A stretch of DNA of 57,925 nt from Prochlorococcus sp. AG-402-A04. GTDB taxonomy: Bacteria; Cyanobacteriota; Cyanobacteriia; PCC-6307; Cyanobiaceae. Of this stretch, positions 1-9,492 are shown piece after piece. The position numbers and the translations under genes were made by a program. Position 1 is the first letter of the stretch. Every line of letters begins with the position of its first letter. The notes under the pieces are model-generated. The model had not been told where the DNA came from, searched no databases, and was given only the letters and a program-made list of their open reading frames with translations. The DNA is taken from assembly GCA_003278045.1 (NCBI GenBank), contig QCHG01000009.1, positions 1 through 57,925 on the forward strand. The letters are read 5' to 3'.

Positions 1-220
1 AGAAATAAATTGGTTTTTCTGGATCTTCAAACTCTAGATAAAGAAGTTGAGCAATGATTAGCTCAGTAACATCCATACCTAGTTGTCTTTTCGCATCATC
101 ATCTGAAAATAATGGTAAACCAAGATAAACAATTCGCTCTTTTAGTAAAAGAGAGGGGAGATCAGGGGGCGGGGTCCTCATAACGGTGTTTTCGCCGTAA
201 TAAGGAGCAGATACAGTCAT
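1..220 (-). CDS. clpR: ClpR, ClpP-family protease-core subunit (5' part only)
   Basis: The first 73 codons read from the ATG at 220 and run off the left edge of the window. The protein begins MTVSAPYYG, followed by RTPPPDL and [15 protein letters not shown], which I recognise as the N-terminus of the cyanobacterial ClpR subunit. ClpR is a ClpP paralogue that lacks the catalytic triad and joins a catalytic ClpP subunit in a mixed proteolytic core. The active-site region lies outside the window, so loss of the catalytic serine cannot be seen here; a catalytic ClpP paralogue is the main alternative. The gene lies 40 bp downstream of the PIN/TRAM membrane protein gene on the same strand and may be cotranscribed with it. 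Confidence 0.8.
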   Translation of the reverse strand, partial: MTVSAPYYGENTVMRTPPPDLPSLLLKERIVYLGLPLFSDDDAKRQLGMDVTELIIAQLLYLEFEDPEKPIYF

Positions 221-260
221 TTGTATCACGAAATTAAGATTGTACTGATTCTAGCTAGAT

Positions 261-1370
261 TTAGCCCTGTGTCGCTGGTGATTTAAAAGATTTGTTTGAC
301 TCAGGATTATTTATTAGTTTTCCAAAGACCATTCTTCCAGTAGGAGTTTGTAATGCTCCCGTGATAACAATATCTAATCTGCTCCCCACAAAATTCTTTG
401 CCTCATCAATAACAACCATTGTTCCGTCATCTAGATATCCAATACCTTGCATTTTTTCTTTGCCTTCTCTCACAATTTTTATATTAAGTGATTCTCCTGG
501 TTGAACCTCTGGCCTTAAGGCAATGACCAAATCACTCAAATTCATAACTTTTAATTCTTTAACTTCAGCAATCTGAGAAAGATTATAATCAGCCGTAATC
601 AGAGTTCCTGTCATATCCTCAGTAATTTTCAATAGTTTTTCATCTACCCCATTACCTTCATACTTTGTTGGATTTATTACAAGTCTTCTCCCATATAAAT
701 CTCTTAATTCTTTTAATAACTTGAGACCTCTTCTTCCTTTTGACCTTTTTTCATTACTGCTTGAGTCAGCTAAAGTTTGCAATTCATCAATTACACTTTG
801 AGCAACAATTAATTGCCCTTCCAATAAGCCGCAACTTAATAGGCCATTGATTCTTCCATCAATAATTACACTAGTATCTAGAATTTTTGGACTTGCAGCA
901 GGCAGGATTCCTTCATTAACAAGATATGCATCAGTATTGTTTGGATTGAATAATCTCAATAATGTCCTTCCATGTGTATCTGCCAACTTATAGCCAAGAA
1001 CACCAAAGAAAATGTTGCTTAATATGGCTGCTAAAGGTTTTGCAAAAAAGACCTCTCTAGGAAAGGGAATTAATAGTATTGGAGCAAGTAGGAGATTCGC
1101 AACAAGTAATCCTAAAATCAATCCAACTGACCTACTTATTAGTAAGTCCGTGGGCATTGTTCTTATTTGATCAAGAAAAGTCTTTCTAAGTTGAAGAAAT
1201 ACAAAACCAGCTGCTAATCCTACAAAAAAACCAATTATTGCTAAAACAATTCTAAAACCTTCTACATTAGATACCTGTTTGAGTATGTCTACTGGCAATA
1301 AATCAACACCAAGCCATCCTGAAGCAGCCCCAGACAATATAAATAAAATTAATACTAAGATATCTGTCAT
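261..1370 (-). CDS. Membrane-anchored PIN/TRAM domain protein (YacL/PilT-like)
   Basis: This 369-residue protein has three to four hydrophobic segments in its first 130 residues (about 1-25, 40-62, 80-103 and 112-128). A PIN nuclease-like domain follows at about 162-282. Acidic residues expected for a PIN site are visible: D165 and D171 in the LDTSVIIDGRI segment, E196 in VIDEL, and D261 in TADYN. A C-terminal TRAM-like RNA-binding domain spans about 290-355. The architecture matches the YacL family, membrane-bound putative RNases of unknown target. The ATG at 1370 is the natural start because the first membrane segment follows at once. The opposite-strand hemW gene begins 96 bp away, so the two are divergent. 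Confidence 0.85.
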   Translation of the reverse strand: MTDILVLILFILSGAASGWLGVDLLPVDILKQVSNVEGFRIVLAIIGFFVGLAAGFVFLQLRKTFLDQIRTMPTDLLISRSVGLILGLLVANLLLAPILLIPFPREVFFAKPLAAILSNIFFGVLGYKLADTHGRTLLRLFNPNNTDAYLVNEGILPAASPKILDTSVIIDGRINGLLSCGLLEGQLIVAQSVIDELQTLADSSSNEKRSKGRRGLKLLKELRDLYGRRLVINPTKYEGNGVDEKLLKITEDMTGTLITADYNLSQIAEVKELKVMNLSDLVIALRPEVQPGESLNIKIVREGKEKMQGIGYLDDGTMVVIDEAKNFVGSRLDIVITGALQTPTGRMVFGKLINNPESNKSFKSPATQG

Positions 1371-1466
1371 ATATATAATCTACTAGGATTTATTAATTGA
1401 GTAAATAAGGATTTTATTTTTTTCGATCCTTAATACATTTTTGGAGCTTAAAAATGAATTTAGATT

Positions 1467-2690
1467 ATGAATAAGTTTCCAAGAAGTGCTTATGTGCACA
1501 TCCCTTTTTGCCACAGAAGGTGTTTTTATTGTGATTTTGCAGTTATTCCATTAGGAAACAAAGTTGAAACTTTAAAAGGTTATGGAAGCAAAACTGTTAA
1601 AGAGTATTTGCAATTTTTATATAAAGAAATATTGTCAATTAAGCATAAATCACCTCTATCGACGATTTATGTAGGAGGTGGTACACCGTCAATTTTAGAT
1701 CCAAGCCAAATCAAAGAATTAATTGATCTTTTTAGAGAAAATTATGGAATTGACTATGGTGCTGAAATCACTATGGAGGTTGATCCAGCTAGTTTTACTC
1801 AAGATGATCTTTTTGGATTTATAAATGCTGGTATAAATAGATTTAGTCTCGGAGTACAAAGTTTTAATAATCAGATACTTCAAAAGTCGGGAAGGCGTCA
1901 TTTGAAAGAAGATGCAGAAAAATCTTGTTTATGGTTGAAAAGAGAATATGATTCTGGGTTAATAAAAAGCTGGAGTTTAGATTTAATTCAAAACTTGCCA
2001 CTTAGTGGATTTAAAGAATGGCAAGATGACTTAAAAAAAGCAATAACATTTTTACCACCACATCTATCTATTTACGATTTAAGTATTGAAAATGGCACTG
2101 TTTTTAAAAAATTAGTTAATTTAGGAAAATTAAAACTCCCAAATGATGAAGAAGCTTTTAAAAATAGTGAATCAACCCATTTGATTTTAAAAAACTCAGG
2201 GTATTCAAGATATGAAATTTCAAACTATTGCCTTCCTCGACATCAATCGAGACATAATAGAGTTTATTGGAGTGGTTTAGGCTGGTGGAGTTTTGGTCAA
2301 GGTTCCACTAGTTCACCTTGGGGGGGAAAGTTAACTAGACCAAGAGTTAGTAAAGAATATAAAGAATGGGTTATTAGACAATATGAATTTAATTTGGATT
2401 CATCCTTAACTAATAAGGAGTTTGTCTATAAAGAACTCGATGAGAAAATAATGTTGGGATTAAGACTCAAAGAGGGTGTAAATATCAAGGAAATCTTTAA
2501 AGAACAAAACTGGGAAAACGAACAATTGGAAAGCAACTTCAGTAAATTACTTGAAGAATGGGAAAGATTTCTTGAAAGTGGCCTATTAGTAAGAAAGGGG
2601 AATAGATTCTTTTTAAGTGAGCCTAATGGAATGGAACTAAGCAATCAAGTTCTTGTTTCCATGTTTAAGTGGTGGGATGAGATTCATTAA
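1467..2690 (+). CDS. hemW: HemW-like radical SAM protein
   Basis: This 407-residue protein opens with the radical SAM cluster motif CxxxCxxC (C15, C19, C22 in HIPFCHRRCFYCDF), followed by the SAM-binding GGGTPS segment near residue 70. The extra Phe-Tyr-Cys pattern and the overall length fit the HemW/HemN-like family, once annotated as oxygen-independent coproporphyrinogen III oxidase. In this family HemW is regarded as a heme-binding chaperone rather than the oxidase. True HemN differs in its N-terminal region. The C-terminal HemN-like domain is present at about 310-400. Telling a heme chaperone from an oxidase needs biochemistry; the sequence favours HemW. Confidence 0.85.
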   Translation: MNKFPRSAYVHIPFCHRRCFYCDFAVIPLGNKVETLKGYGSKTVKEYLQFLYKEILSIKHKSPLSTIYVGGGTPSILDPSQIKELIDLFRENYGIDYGAEITMEVDPASFTQDDLFGFINAGINRFSLGVQSFNNQILQKSGRRHLKEDAEKSCLWLKREYDSGLIKSWSLDLIQNLPLSGFKEWQDDLKKAITFLPPHLSIYDLSIENGTVFKKLVNLGKLKLPNDEEAFKNSESTHLILKNSGYSRYEISNYCLPRHQSRHNRVYWSGLGWWSFGQGSTSSPWGGKLTRPRVSKEYKEWVIRQYEFNLDSSLTNKEFVYKELDEKIMLGLRLKEGVNIKEIFKEQNWENEQLESNFSKLLEEWERFLESGLLVRKGNRFFLSEPNGMELSNQVLVSMFKWWDEIH

Positions 2691-2856
2691 GATTAACCAT
2701 ACCCATTTTCTCATGGCTAAAACTTTTACTATCACTTGTTTTATGGGAATTATAGATAATAAAATAAATTCCCTCAAAAACTTCTTTAACAAAAGGTGAA
2801 GCAAATCTCGGCAAAAAAATAATTCTCAGTTGATAAAAATTGGAGAGATTAAACAC
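2665..2856 (-). CDS. Doubtful small ORF (63 codons)
   Basis: A GTG-started frame lies 8 bp downstream of the DUF3721 gene on the same strand and overlaps the 3' end of hemW by 26 bp. The product has one moderately hydrophobic stretch in the middle and a polar Ser/His-rich tail. I recognise no family and see no good ribosome binding site. It could be a real small gene in the same transcript as its neighbour, or chance open frame; the second is at least as likely. Confidence 0.25.
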   Translation of the reverse strand: MFNLSNFYQLRIIFLPRFASPFVKEVFEGIYFIIYNSHKTSDSKSFSHEKMGMVNLNESHPTT

Positions 2857-2864
2857 CGTTTTAA

Positions 2865-3092
2865 TTAATGGTTATGTTTGTGCATACTACATGGCATCCA
2901 TTTTTTCCCCATTTGATGAGCTCCTTCGCAACCAGATTTATGGGCTTTTTTTTCTGCCTGCTCTCTGGTATTAAATAACATTGGCATTTTCATTTCTTTT
3001 TCTGCTATTTTATTTGAACATCCCAATGTAAGAATTATCATCGAAAGAAAACGAAGGAGAATAGAGTTTTTCAAAATCAATTTATTAATCAA
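2865..3092 (-). CDS. DUF3721-like small lipoprotein or exported protein
   Basis: This 75-residue protein has an N-terminal hydrophobic segment (about 9-24) ending in LTLGC, which resembles an imperfect lipobox with C25 as the possible lipidated cysteine. The exported part carries a short domain in which CEGAHQMGKKWMPC is followed by a His-rich tail (HKHNH). The motif FNTREQAEKKA-x-x-x-GCEGAH with K-W-M-P-C matches DUF3721, a small cyanobacterial family of unknown function. The two cysteines and clustered histidines suggest metal binding, but that is inference only. Confidence 0.7.
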   Translation of the reverse strand: MINKLILKNSILLRFLSMIILTLGCSNKIAEKEMKMPMLFNTREQAEKKAHKSGCEGAHQMGKKWMPCSMHKHNH

Positions 3093-3202
3093 AGGAATAT
3101 AGTCTTAAAAATCTTTTGAAATTTGTAAAAAATAAATTTTAAACAAAAATCTATCGATTGACAGTAGATCTAAATTAAAGGTTATAACGACTCTCTTTTT
3201 AA

Positions 3203-3289
3203 ATGTCTATTAATACATTTCTTTTGCTTTTATTAGTTATTGCAAACTATACAAACTTATTTTTAAATATGAAAAATAGAAAAAAATGA
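3203..3289 (+). CDS. Possible 28-codon single-pass membrane micro-ORF
   Basis: In the gap between the DUF3721 gene and panB an ATG opens a 28-codon frame. It encodes a short hydrophobic helix (FLLLLLVIA) followed by a basic end (MKNRKK). Such tiny membrane peptides are common in cyanobacteria, but there is no visible Shine-Dalgarno and the region is very AT-rich, so chance is quite possible. The rest of the gap (3093-3376) shows no other clear feature. Confidence 0.22.
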   Translation: MSINTFLLLLLVIANYTNLFLNMKNRKK

Positions 3290-3376
3290 AATGATTAAAA
3301 GATAATATATACACTACTAAACCTTTGGAAATACTATGTTCTTAAGGAATTAGACTTTATGACAAAATGGAGTTTA

Positions 3377-4150
3377 TTAGTTAAGTCTTTCAGAGTCCAC
3401 CCATTCTATTAATTTATTCTTAAATAATTTCTTTCCTTGAATAATTGGTTGGCAAAATGGTGGTTGATCATCATTGAGGCCTAACAAATCTGCAGTAACT
3501 CTTACTTGCCCATCGCAACAATTACCTGCACCGATACCAATTATGGGAATTTTTAAAGAATTTTGTATTTCTTTAGCAAGCAACTCAGGAATATGTTCAA
3601 GAACTATTGAAAAACATCCTAATTCTTCAAGGATTGAAGCCTCTCTCTTTATTTTTTCTTGGCTTGCTAAGCTTTCTCCTTGTTTTCTTAATCCAATATT
3701 CAGATAGCTTTGTGGTGTAAGACCTATATGACCCATAACAGGGATTCCCATTCTTATTAATCTAGAAATAACTTTTTGTATTTCTGGTTCAGCTCCTTCT
3801 ACTTTTACAGCTTTTGCATAAGTGCTCTGAATGATTTTCCCTGCATACTCAACAGCTTTATCCTCACCACATTGGTAAGTCAGAAAAGGCATATCTGAGA
3901 CTACTAAAGGTTGTTCCTCAATTTTTTTCTTAAATCCTCTTGAAACAGCATTAGTATGATAAATTATGTTTTCTAAAGTTAATGGCAATGTCGATTTATA
4001 TCCTAAGCAGACCATTGCTAATGAATCTCCTACTAGTACGAGATCAGCATTTGCTTGTTCAACAATAGATCCTGATATGGAATCCCATGCAGTTAGTGCA
4101 ATGATTTTGCGAGAATTTTTTTTATAATTTATTAGGTCTGAAGGTAACAT
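3377..4150 (-). CDS. panB: 3-methyl-2-oxobutanoate hydroxymethyltransferase
   Basis: PanB adds a hydroxymethyl group from methylene-tetrahydrofolate to 2-oxoisovalerate, making ketopantoate on the way to pantothenate and coenzyme A. The 257-residue protein shows the expected TIM-barrel landmarks. LTAWD and LVGDSLAMV near the N-terminus carry the metal-binding Asp, DMPFLTYQ follows at mid-protein, and MGHIGLTPQS and IGIGAGNCCDGQ come later. The length is normal for the family. The gene is divergent from the SRP RNA gene 47 bp away. Confidence 0.95.
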   Translation of the reverse strand: MLPSDLINYKKNSRKIIALTAWDSISGSIVEQANADLVLVGDSLAMVCLGYKSTLPLTLENIIYHTNAVSRGFKKKIEEQPLVVSDMPFLTYQCGEDKAVEYAGKIIQSTYAKAVKVEGAEPEIQKVISRLIRMGIPVMGHIGLTPQSYLNIGLRKQGESLASQEKIKREASILEELGCFSIVLEHIPELLAKEIQNSLKIPIIGIGAGNCCDGQVRVTADLLGLNDDQPPFCQPIIQGKKLFKNKLIEWVDSERLN

Positions 4151-4197
4151 AATAAATTTATGTATCTTTTTTAATCGAGAATTGCTAGTATGATTTT

Positions 4198-4291
4198 GAC
4201 TCGGCCTTTCGCGGTTTTAACGCCTAAACCTGGTCAGGACCGGAAGGTAGCAGCCACAAGGGATGCTTGAGGCAGGCGAGATAACCGAGTC
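4198..4291 (+). ncRNA. ffs: Signal recognition particle RNA, small bacterial (4.5S) type
   Basis: The region folds as one long hairpin: the outer arms GACTCGG (4198-4204) and CCGAGTC (4285-4291) are complementary. The conserved apical domain is present, with GGTCAGGACCGGAAGGTAGC and then AGCCACAAGGG, the hallmark of SRP RNA helix 8 that binds the Ffh M domain. It is the short type without an Alu domain. Its partner protein gene ffh is in this window at about 30.9 kb. The gene lies between panB and the 3' end of ftsZ. The exact ends are taken from the stem and may be a few bases off. Confidence 0.93.
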
Positions 4292-4306
4292 ACTCTATTT
4301 TACCTT

Positions 4307-5422
4307 TTAATCTATAACTTTTTTATTTTGCCTTAACCTCAAAAATTCAGGAATACTTGCTCCTGATTCTTTATTATCGGAAAAATTATATAAGGGTTGA
4401 TTAGATAATCTGTTTTTTATTCTTTGCTGGTTTAATGGTTGGGTTGTTTCAAATCCTGTAGCGATTACAGTAACTTGTATCTCCCCTTCCATTGCATCGT
4501 CTACCACTGCACCAACAATTATATTTGCTTCTTGATCGACAACATCATAAATAATCTCAGATGCGGAGGTCATGTCTTCTAAAGTCATATCTTTGCCACC
4601 AGTAATATTTATAACGCAGCCTTTAGCTCCATCAATTCTAGCCGCTTCTAATAAAGGACTATTCATTGCTGCCTGTGCGGCCTCTATAGCTCTTGATCTT
4701 CCTGAACCTATACCAATTCCAAGAAGAGCAGTGCCAGCTTCCGTCATAACTGATCTTATGTCTGCGAAATCAACATTAACTAATCCTGGGCAAGTAATTA
4801 TGTCACTAATGCCTTTGACACCCATCCTTAGAACATCATCAGCATTCCTAAATGCTTCTTGAAGGGGAGCTCCTGCTATAACGTCTTTTAATCGGTCATT
4901 TGGAATAACTATAAGAGTATCAACGTTTTCAGCTAGTCTTGCGATCCCCTCCTCTGCTTGACGCATTCTTCTTTTCCCTTCAAAAGAAAATGGTTTGGTT
5001 ACTATACCTACTGTTAGAGCCCCACTTTGTTTGGCTACTTCTGCAACAACGGGCGCTGCACCTGTACCAGTTCCTCCACCCATTCCAGCGGCTATAAAAA
5101 CCAGATCAGATCCCTCTAAAGCTTGTTGAAGTTCTTCTTTAGATTCTTCGGCTGCTTTTTGACCAATACTTGGATTCCCACCTGCACCTAAACCTCTAGT
5201 TAGGTTTTGTCCAAGTTGAACCCTACTCTCTGCAGAAGATTGCAGTAAGGCTTGTGCATCGGTATTGAGAACCCTAAATGAAACACCTTCTAAATCACTA
5301 TTTATCATCCTATTGACTGCATTACTGCCACCACCACCTACACCAATAACTTCTATTTTGGCGTTTTGGCTTGGAAGGATTTCTCTCGATTGATCAAAGT
5401 TTGGATTGTTACCGAAGCTCAT
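4307..5422 (-). CDS. ftsZ: Cell division protein FtsZ
   Basis: FtsZ is the tubulin-like GTPase that forms the division ring. The 371-residue protein has the nucleotide-binding [13 protein letters not shown] near residues 27-39 and the tubulin signature GGGTGTGAA at about 115-123. The T7 loop NVDFADI is at 216-222 and supplies the catalytic aspartates. A C-terminal tail IPEFLRLR near 356-363 corresponds to the short peptide that binds membrane tethers and division partners. The N-terminal extension before the core is short. The gene follows ftsQ on the same strand after about 180 bp, enough space for its own promoter. The ARC6/Ftn2 partner is encoded at 28.8 kb. Confidence 0.98.
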   Translation of the reverse strand: MSFGNNPNFDQSREILPSQNAKIEVIGVGGGGSNAVNRMINSDLEGVSFRVLNTDAQALLQSSAESRVQLGQNLTRGLGAGGNPSIGQKAAEESKEELQQALEGSDLVFIAAGMGGGTGTGAAPVVAEVAKQSGALTVGIVTKPFSFEGKRRMRQAEEGIARLAENVDTLIVIPNDRLKDVIAGAPLQEAFRNADDVLRMGVKGISDIITCPGLVNVDFADIRSVMTEAGTALLGIGIGSGRSRAIEAAQAAMNSPLLEAARIDGAKGCVINITGGKDMTLEDMTSASEIIYDVVDQEANIIVGAVVDDAMEGEIQVTVIATGFETTQPLNQQRIKNRLSNQPLYNFSDNKESGASIPEFLRLRQNKKVID

Positions 5423-5601
5423 CTCTTAATTAGGAATCTAATAATAGTATTGGGTGCATTATGAACTTACTGAGCTCATCTGTAGGAATTTGTTGAGGAA
5501 AATCCTAAAAATATTTATTTATTAAATATTTTGTTTAAATGCAAAACCCATATCAACACTACAATAATTAAAAAAAATTACTCAAAATACATTTTGAAAT
5601 A

Positions 5602-6327
5602 TTAGGGTTTGAACACTTTTATTTTTGGTTTATTCGGATTCGTAAGATCAATATTATCTATTTTTTTTGAAAAGCTATTTTTCTTAAATTCATTTTTAAG
5701 AGTATTGATTTTTTGTAATTGATAGTTGATTAAATTTGGCTTAAATCCTAAGAATATTGTTTTTAAATCTTTTTCCTCAACAGTTAGAAACCCATCGGAT
5801 GAAAAAGTTATTTTGACTATCTCTAATTCATAATTATCTATAGCAATAAAAATTTCAGATAATATTTTTTTAAATTTTTCTTTCCACCCAAAAACTTGTA
5901 TGGTTAATTTATTCAAATTTTTTTCATCGACATTTTGTTTATTTATAAAAAATCCATCTTTATCTATGAAGCCTATTATTTTTTCGTCGTTTAATATTCT
6001 TTCACCGTAAGCTATGGGAATTCTTGAATTAATATGAACTTTCAAACCAAAAGGAAATAGTTCTCTATTTACCGAAACATTCTTGAGAGATAAATTTTGT
6101 TGCAACTCTTTTTCTAGCAAATTAGTTTCAACAAAAATTAATCGGATCGGAAAATTTAAAGATGAATTTTTTAACACATCATTCTGCGAAAATAATTCAT
6201 TACCAGAAATCCTAATGTCCTGAGTATCAACTTTTTTGAAAGTTTTTATGCTTAATAAGCTTGTTAAAAATAAAAATGAAATTAGAAAAAAAAAGTTTCT
6301 ATTTTTGATTCTTTTTTGGTATTTCAC
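5602..6327 (-). CDS. ftsQ: FtsQ-type septal division protein (POTRA domain)
   Basis: This 241-residue protein has a short basic cytoplasmic end, one membrane helix at about 12-28, and a periplasmic POTRA-like domain beginning DIRISGNELFSQNDVL. A beta-rich region follows (VNRELFPFGLKVHI, RIPIAYGERI). This is the FtsQ/DivIB layout, and the place between ddl and ftsZ matches the cyanobacterial division cluster. FtsQ links the Z-ring to septal wall synthesis. The start is a GTG that overlaps the TGA of the upstream gene by 4 nt (GTGA), so translation is probably coupled. The sequence is diverged, so the call rests partly on gene order. Confidence 0.82.
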   Translation of the reverse strand: MKYQKRIKNRNFFFLISFLFLTSLLSIKTFKKVDTQDIRISGNELFSQNDVLKNSSLNFPIRLIFVETNLLEKELQQNLSLKNVSVNRELFPFGLKVHINSRIPIAYGERILNDEKIIGFIDKDGFFINKQNVDEKNLNKLTIQVFGWKEKFKKILSEIFIAIDNYELEIVKITFSSDGFLTVEEKDLKTIFLGFKPNLINYQLQKINTLKNEFKKNSFSKKIDNIDLTNPNKPKIKVFKP

Positions 6328-6734
6328 AAATCACATCGAGCTTTTTCCATCAGTTGGTCCATCCATTCTCTCGCTTGTTCTGCATCTGAAAATGGTACAT
6401 CCATTTCTTTACCATCCCCTACTAATCTCAACCTGCACTTACCTTGAGATTCACTTGTTAGAGGAGCTTCACCTGAAGTTAGTGCCATTAATTCAACTAA
6501 TTCCAGTTTCTTGATCGTAAAACAATCTTTTTCTTCAAATTTACCAGCTTCAAATGCGCTCCACTTTAATTCTCCATTTTTTAAAGATGCTGCACCTGAA
6601 CTATCTAACTTGCAGAGTTCAGAATCACTCGCCCAATTTCTAAAAAGATTTTGCCTTCTTCTTTCTAACCATCCAAGTGCAGTTAATAAAACGAAGATTA
6701 AAAGTAATGGTAACCAAAGTAGTCCATGCAACAT
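6324..6734 (-). CDS. Conserved small membrane-anchored protein in the ddl-ftsQ cluster
   Basis: This 136-residue protein has one N-terminal membrane helix (about 4-20), then basic residues (ERRRQN) and a soluble cytoplasmic or peripheral domain with no motif I recognise. Codon use is less extreme than its neighbours (several GCT/GGA codons), suggesting constraint. It lies 10 bp downstream of ddl and overlaps ftsQ by 4 nt, so it is embedded in the division and wall operon. A role in envelope or division work is suggested by location only. Confidence 0.75.
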   Translation of the reverse strand: MLHGLLWLPLLLIFVLLTALGWLERRRQNLFRNWASDSELCKLDSSGAASLKNGELKWSAFEAGKFEEKDCFTIKKLELVELMALTSGEAPLTSESQGKCRLRLVGDGKEMDVPFSDAEQAREWMDQLMEKARCDL

Positions 6735-6744
6735 TTGATTTAAA

Positions 6745-7812
6745 TTACAAATCTAAAGATATATCTACCAGTTTAGCCACAAGTTGTTCAATTTTTAAAC
6801 CTGAAGCTTCCCAAAGCATTGGAAACATACTTTTTTTTGTAAAACCAGGAATTGTATTTATTTCATTTAGTAAAATTTTATTTGAAGATTTTTCTAAAAA
6901 GAAATCTACTCTTGCAAAACCAAAAATATTTAGCGCTCTACAACTTTTAATAGCAATTTTTTTAATTTCTTTTGTGATTTTAGAATCTATTTCGGCTGGG
7001 ATAATTATTTTATTATTTGAGTGATATTTTGAATCGTAATCATACCAATCACTTTCGTAATTCACCTCGCCTATCTCAGATGTTAAGAGTTTTGAATTCC
7101 CAATTATTCCGCATTCAATCTCCCTTACCTCTAAACCTTCCTCTATTATGATTCTTTGATCTATTTCTCTAGCCTTTTCTAATGCTAGTAATATTTCCGA
7201 TTCATTTTTGACTTTGGAGATGCCAAGAGATGATCCAGAGTTCGATGGTTTAACAAAAACAGGAAATTTTAATTTTTTTAAAATTTCATTAATTATTTTA
7301 TTTTTTACTTGCTTATCGTTGAGATCTTTATTTTGAAAAACTAGATAATTAACTTGTGGAAGTTTAAGGGTTGAGAAAATTGTTTTCATCAATATTTTAT
7401 CCATTCCAAGTGCAGAGCCAATAATTCCGCACCCGACTAAAGGTTTCTTTGTAAATCTAATTAAGCCATGAATTGATCCGTCTTCACCATTAAATCCATG
7501 TAAAAGAGGAAACCAAACATCAATATTTTGAAATTCAATTCCGTCAAGGAAGTTAATTTTTTCTTGATTAAAAGTTTCTTGTTTGTTTGTTTTATAGTTT
7601 TCAATTTCACCAATTAAGATTTTTTCTGAAATATCACTATCAAGCCAATCTCCATATTTGTTTATGTAAAAGGCTTTAACTGTAAAGCGTTCTTTGTTTA
7701 TTTCTGAATTAAATGCTTGATAAACTGTTTTCGCAGATGATATGGATACTTCATGTTCATTGGAATTCCCGCCAAATAATAAGCCAATACATTTTTTCTT
7801 ACCCCCGATCAT
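6745..7812 (-). CDS. ddl: D-alanine--D-alanine ligase
   Basis: Ddl joins two D-alanines with ATP to make the dipeptide end of the peptidoglycan precursor. The 355-residue protein shows the N-terminal GLLFGGNSNEHEVSISSA, the substrate-loop segment LHGFNGEDGSIHGLI and VFVKPSNSGSSLGISKV of the ATP-grasp fold. The metal-binding end FARVDFFL and LNEINTIPGFT is also present. The serine and glutamate positions expected for D-Ala-D-Ala specificity look intact. It lies 11 bp downstream of miaB and begins the tight run into ftsQ. Confidence 0.95.
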   Translation of the reverse strand: MIGGKKKCIGLLFGGNSNEHEVSISSAKTVYQAFNSEINKERFTVKAFYINKYGDWLDSDISEKILIGEIENYKTNKQETFNQEKINFLDGIEFQNIDVWFPLLHGFNGEDGSIHGLIRFTKKPLVGCGIIGSALGMDKILMKTIFSTLKLPQVNYLVFQNKDLNDKQVKNKIINEILKKLKFPVFVKPSNSGSSLGISKVKNESEILLALEKAREIDQRIIIEEGLEVREIECGIIGNSKLLTSEIGEVNYESDWYDYDSKYHSNNKIIIPAEIDSKITKEIKKIAIKSCRALNIFGFARVDFFLEKSSNKILLNEINTIPGFTKKSMFPMLWEASGLKIEQLVAKLVDISLDL

Positions 7813-7823
7813 TTAGAAAAAAA

Positions 7824-9218
7824 TCATAAATAAAGTTCGCCTGTTAGAGAAAAAGGTCTAGCTTCATTTATTTTGACATCTATCTCATCTCCCAATGAAA
7901 AATTAAAGTTAATGTTTTTGGGAATCTCTACAAAAGTTAATCTATTTGTTCTGGTTCTACCCATAATTTGCGAGGAATTTTTTGGATTTGAACCCTCAAT
8001 TAAAACGCTTTCGATATTATTGATATATCTTTGATTTCTACTTCTTGCAGTTTTCTCGACCAAAGCATTAATTTCCTGCAATCTAGCTTTTTTTACCTCT
8101 TCCGAAAGTTGATTCGACCAAACTGCTGCAGGCGTATTTGGTCTTGGAGAATATGCTGCCGTATTTACTTGATCAAAACCAATTTCTGATATTAGCTTTA
8201 ATGTATCTTGATATTGTTGTTCGGTTTCTCCTGGGAAAGCAACTATTGCGTCGGCAGTGATTGATGCATCTGGCATTAATGACCTTATACTCTCGATAAT
8301 ATTTTTATACTTTTTAATAGAATATCCTCTTGACATTAGTTTTAAGATTTCATCATTTCCACTTTGGAAGGGAATATGGAAATGTTCACAGACTTTATCA
8401 AGTTCATAACAAGCTTGAATCAACCTTTTTGAAAAATATCTTGGATGACTAGTAGCAAATCTTATTCTGCGAATCCCTTTAACATCATGAATATAGTACA
8501 AAAGATCAGTAAGTGTATTTTTTTTTCTTCCCTCTGTTGTAGTTCCTGGAAGGTCTCTACCATAAGCATCAATGTTCTGACCCAAAAGAGTAATTTCTTT
8601 AAAATTATCATCAGCTAATTTTTGGATCTCACTTTTTATCGCATTTGGATATCTTGATTGCTCTTTTCCTCTTACAGAGGGGACTACACAATATGAACAT
8701 CTTTCATTACATCCATAAATGATATTCACCCAGCCACAAATAGAACTTTCTCTTCTGGCACTTGTTATGTCTTCAGAAATGAAAGTTTCTTCTGTGGCAG
8801 CAACTTGATTTCCTAAATCAACTTTACACAGAAGATTCTCAAGATTATTTACGTGTTGGGGTCCCATAACCAGATCAAGTTCTGGGACTCTTCTTAATAA
8901 GGACTCTCCCTCTTGCTGCGCAAGGCAACCTGCAACAACAAGTTTTAAGTTAGGTGTTTTGTGCTTTCTTTTTGCTTGTCTTCCTAGAAAGCTATAAACT
9001 TTTTGCTCCGCATTATCTCTGATTGTGCATGTATTGTACAAGACTAAATCGGCATTCAATTCATTTTCTGCTCTGGTATACCCCATCTTCTCTAATGTCC
9101 CTGCCATTCTCTCAGAATCAGCCTTGTTCATTTGGCATCCAAATGTGGTTATCCAATAACTGCCAGTAGTTGAATTCTTTTGAGATTTTTTTTCGTCTGA
9201 TTTTGTTTTTGTTAGCAC
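7824..9218 (-). CDS. miaB: tRNA-2-methylthio-N6-isopentenyladenosine synthase
   Basis: MiaB methylthiolates isopentenyl-A37 of tRNAs reading UNN codons. All three domains are visible. The N-terminal UPF0004 domain has its auxiliary cluster cysteines C28 ([14 protein letters not shown]), C64 ([10 protein letters not shown]) and C98 (VAGCLAQQ). The radical SAM core has C170, C174 and C177 ([13 protein letters not shown]). A C-terminal TRAM domain ends the protein. The 464-residue length is normal. The protein begins with a short polar lead before YWITTFGCQ; the start is the first usable codon. It is the first gene of the minus-strand run to ftsZ. Confidence 0.96.
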   Translation of the reverse strand: MLTKTKSDEKKSQKNSTTGSYWITTFGCQMNKADSERMAGTLEKMGYTRAENELNADLVLYNTCTIRDNAEQKVYSFLGRQAKRKHKTPNLKLVVAGCLAQQEGESLLRRVPELDLVMGPQHVNNLENLLCKVDLGNQVAATEETFISEDITSARRESSICGWVNIIYGCNERCSYCVVPSVRGKEQSRYPNAIKSEIQKLADDNFKEITLLGQNIDAYGRDLPGTTTEGRKKNTLTDLLYYIHDVKGIRRIRFATSHPRYFSKRLIQACYELDKVCEHFHIPFQSGNDEILKLMSRGYSIKKYKNIIESIRSLMPDASITADAIVAFPGETEQQYQDTLKLISEIGFDQVNTAAYSPRPNTPAAVWSNQLSEEVKKARLQEINALVEKTARSRNQRYINNIESVLIEGSNPKNSSQIMGRTRTNRLTFVEIPKNINFNFSLGDEIDVKINEARPFSLTGELYL

Positions 9219-9290
9219 TTTGCTAGGAATTTTTTATGATTCTTTAATTCAAAATTACAAGTTAAATAATTTTGCTGCAATATATTTGAG

Positions 9291-9364
9291 GGCGAGCGAG
9301 GGGATTCGAACCCCCGAATAGCGGCGCCACAAGCCGCTGCCTTAACCACTTGGCGACGCCCGCC
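9291..9364 (-). tRNA. trnH: tRNA-His (GUG)
   Basis: The minus strand folds as a full cloverleaf. The acceptor arm GCGGGCG pairs with CGCTCGC. The anticodon loop TTGTGGC, with anticodon GTG, is closed by GCGGC/GCCGC, and the T loop is TTCGAAT. An extra 5' G opposite C73 gives the G-1:C73 pair typical of histidine tRNA, which supports the call. No CCA is encoded. It sits between miaB and the amidohydrolase gene. Confidence 0.95.
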
Positions 9365-9492
9365 TCACATTTATAAATTTAACAACTCGAGGGTAATTTT
9401 TCATAGTTATTTTTATCTTTTAGCGAAATTTGAATTATTTTCTAATTCAGTAAAGTTTTCTTATGATTTAAAATAAAAGAAAATTTAAAAAT

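Noticed and set aside
5423-5601. Small RNA or hairpin between ftsQ and ftsZ
   Set aside because: Only short imperfect AT-rich complementarities are present, with no T tract; nothing distinguishes it from background.
6236-7024. Plus-strand frames across ftsQ, the small membrane gene and ddl
   Set aside because: They are shadows of a tight minus-strand operon with 4-11 nt junctions and recognisable proteins.
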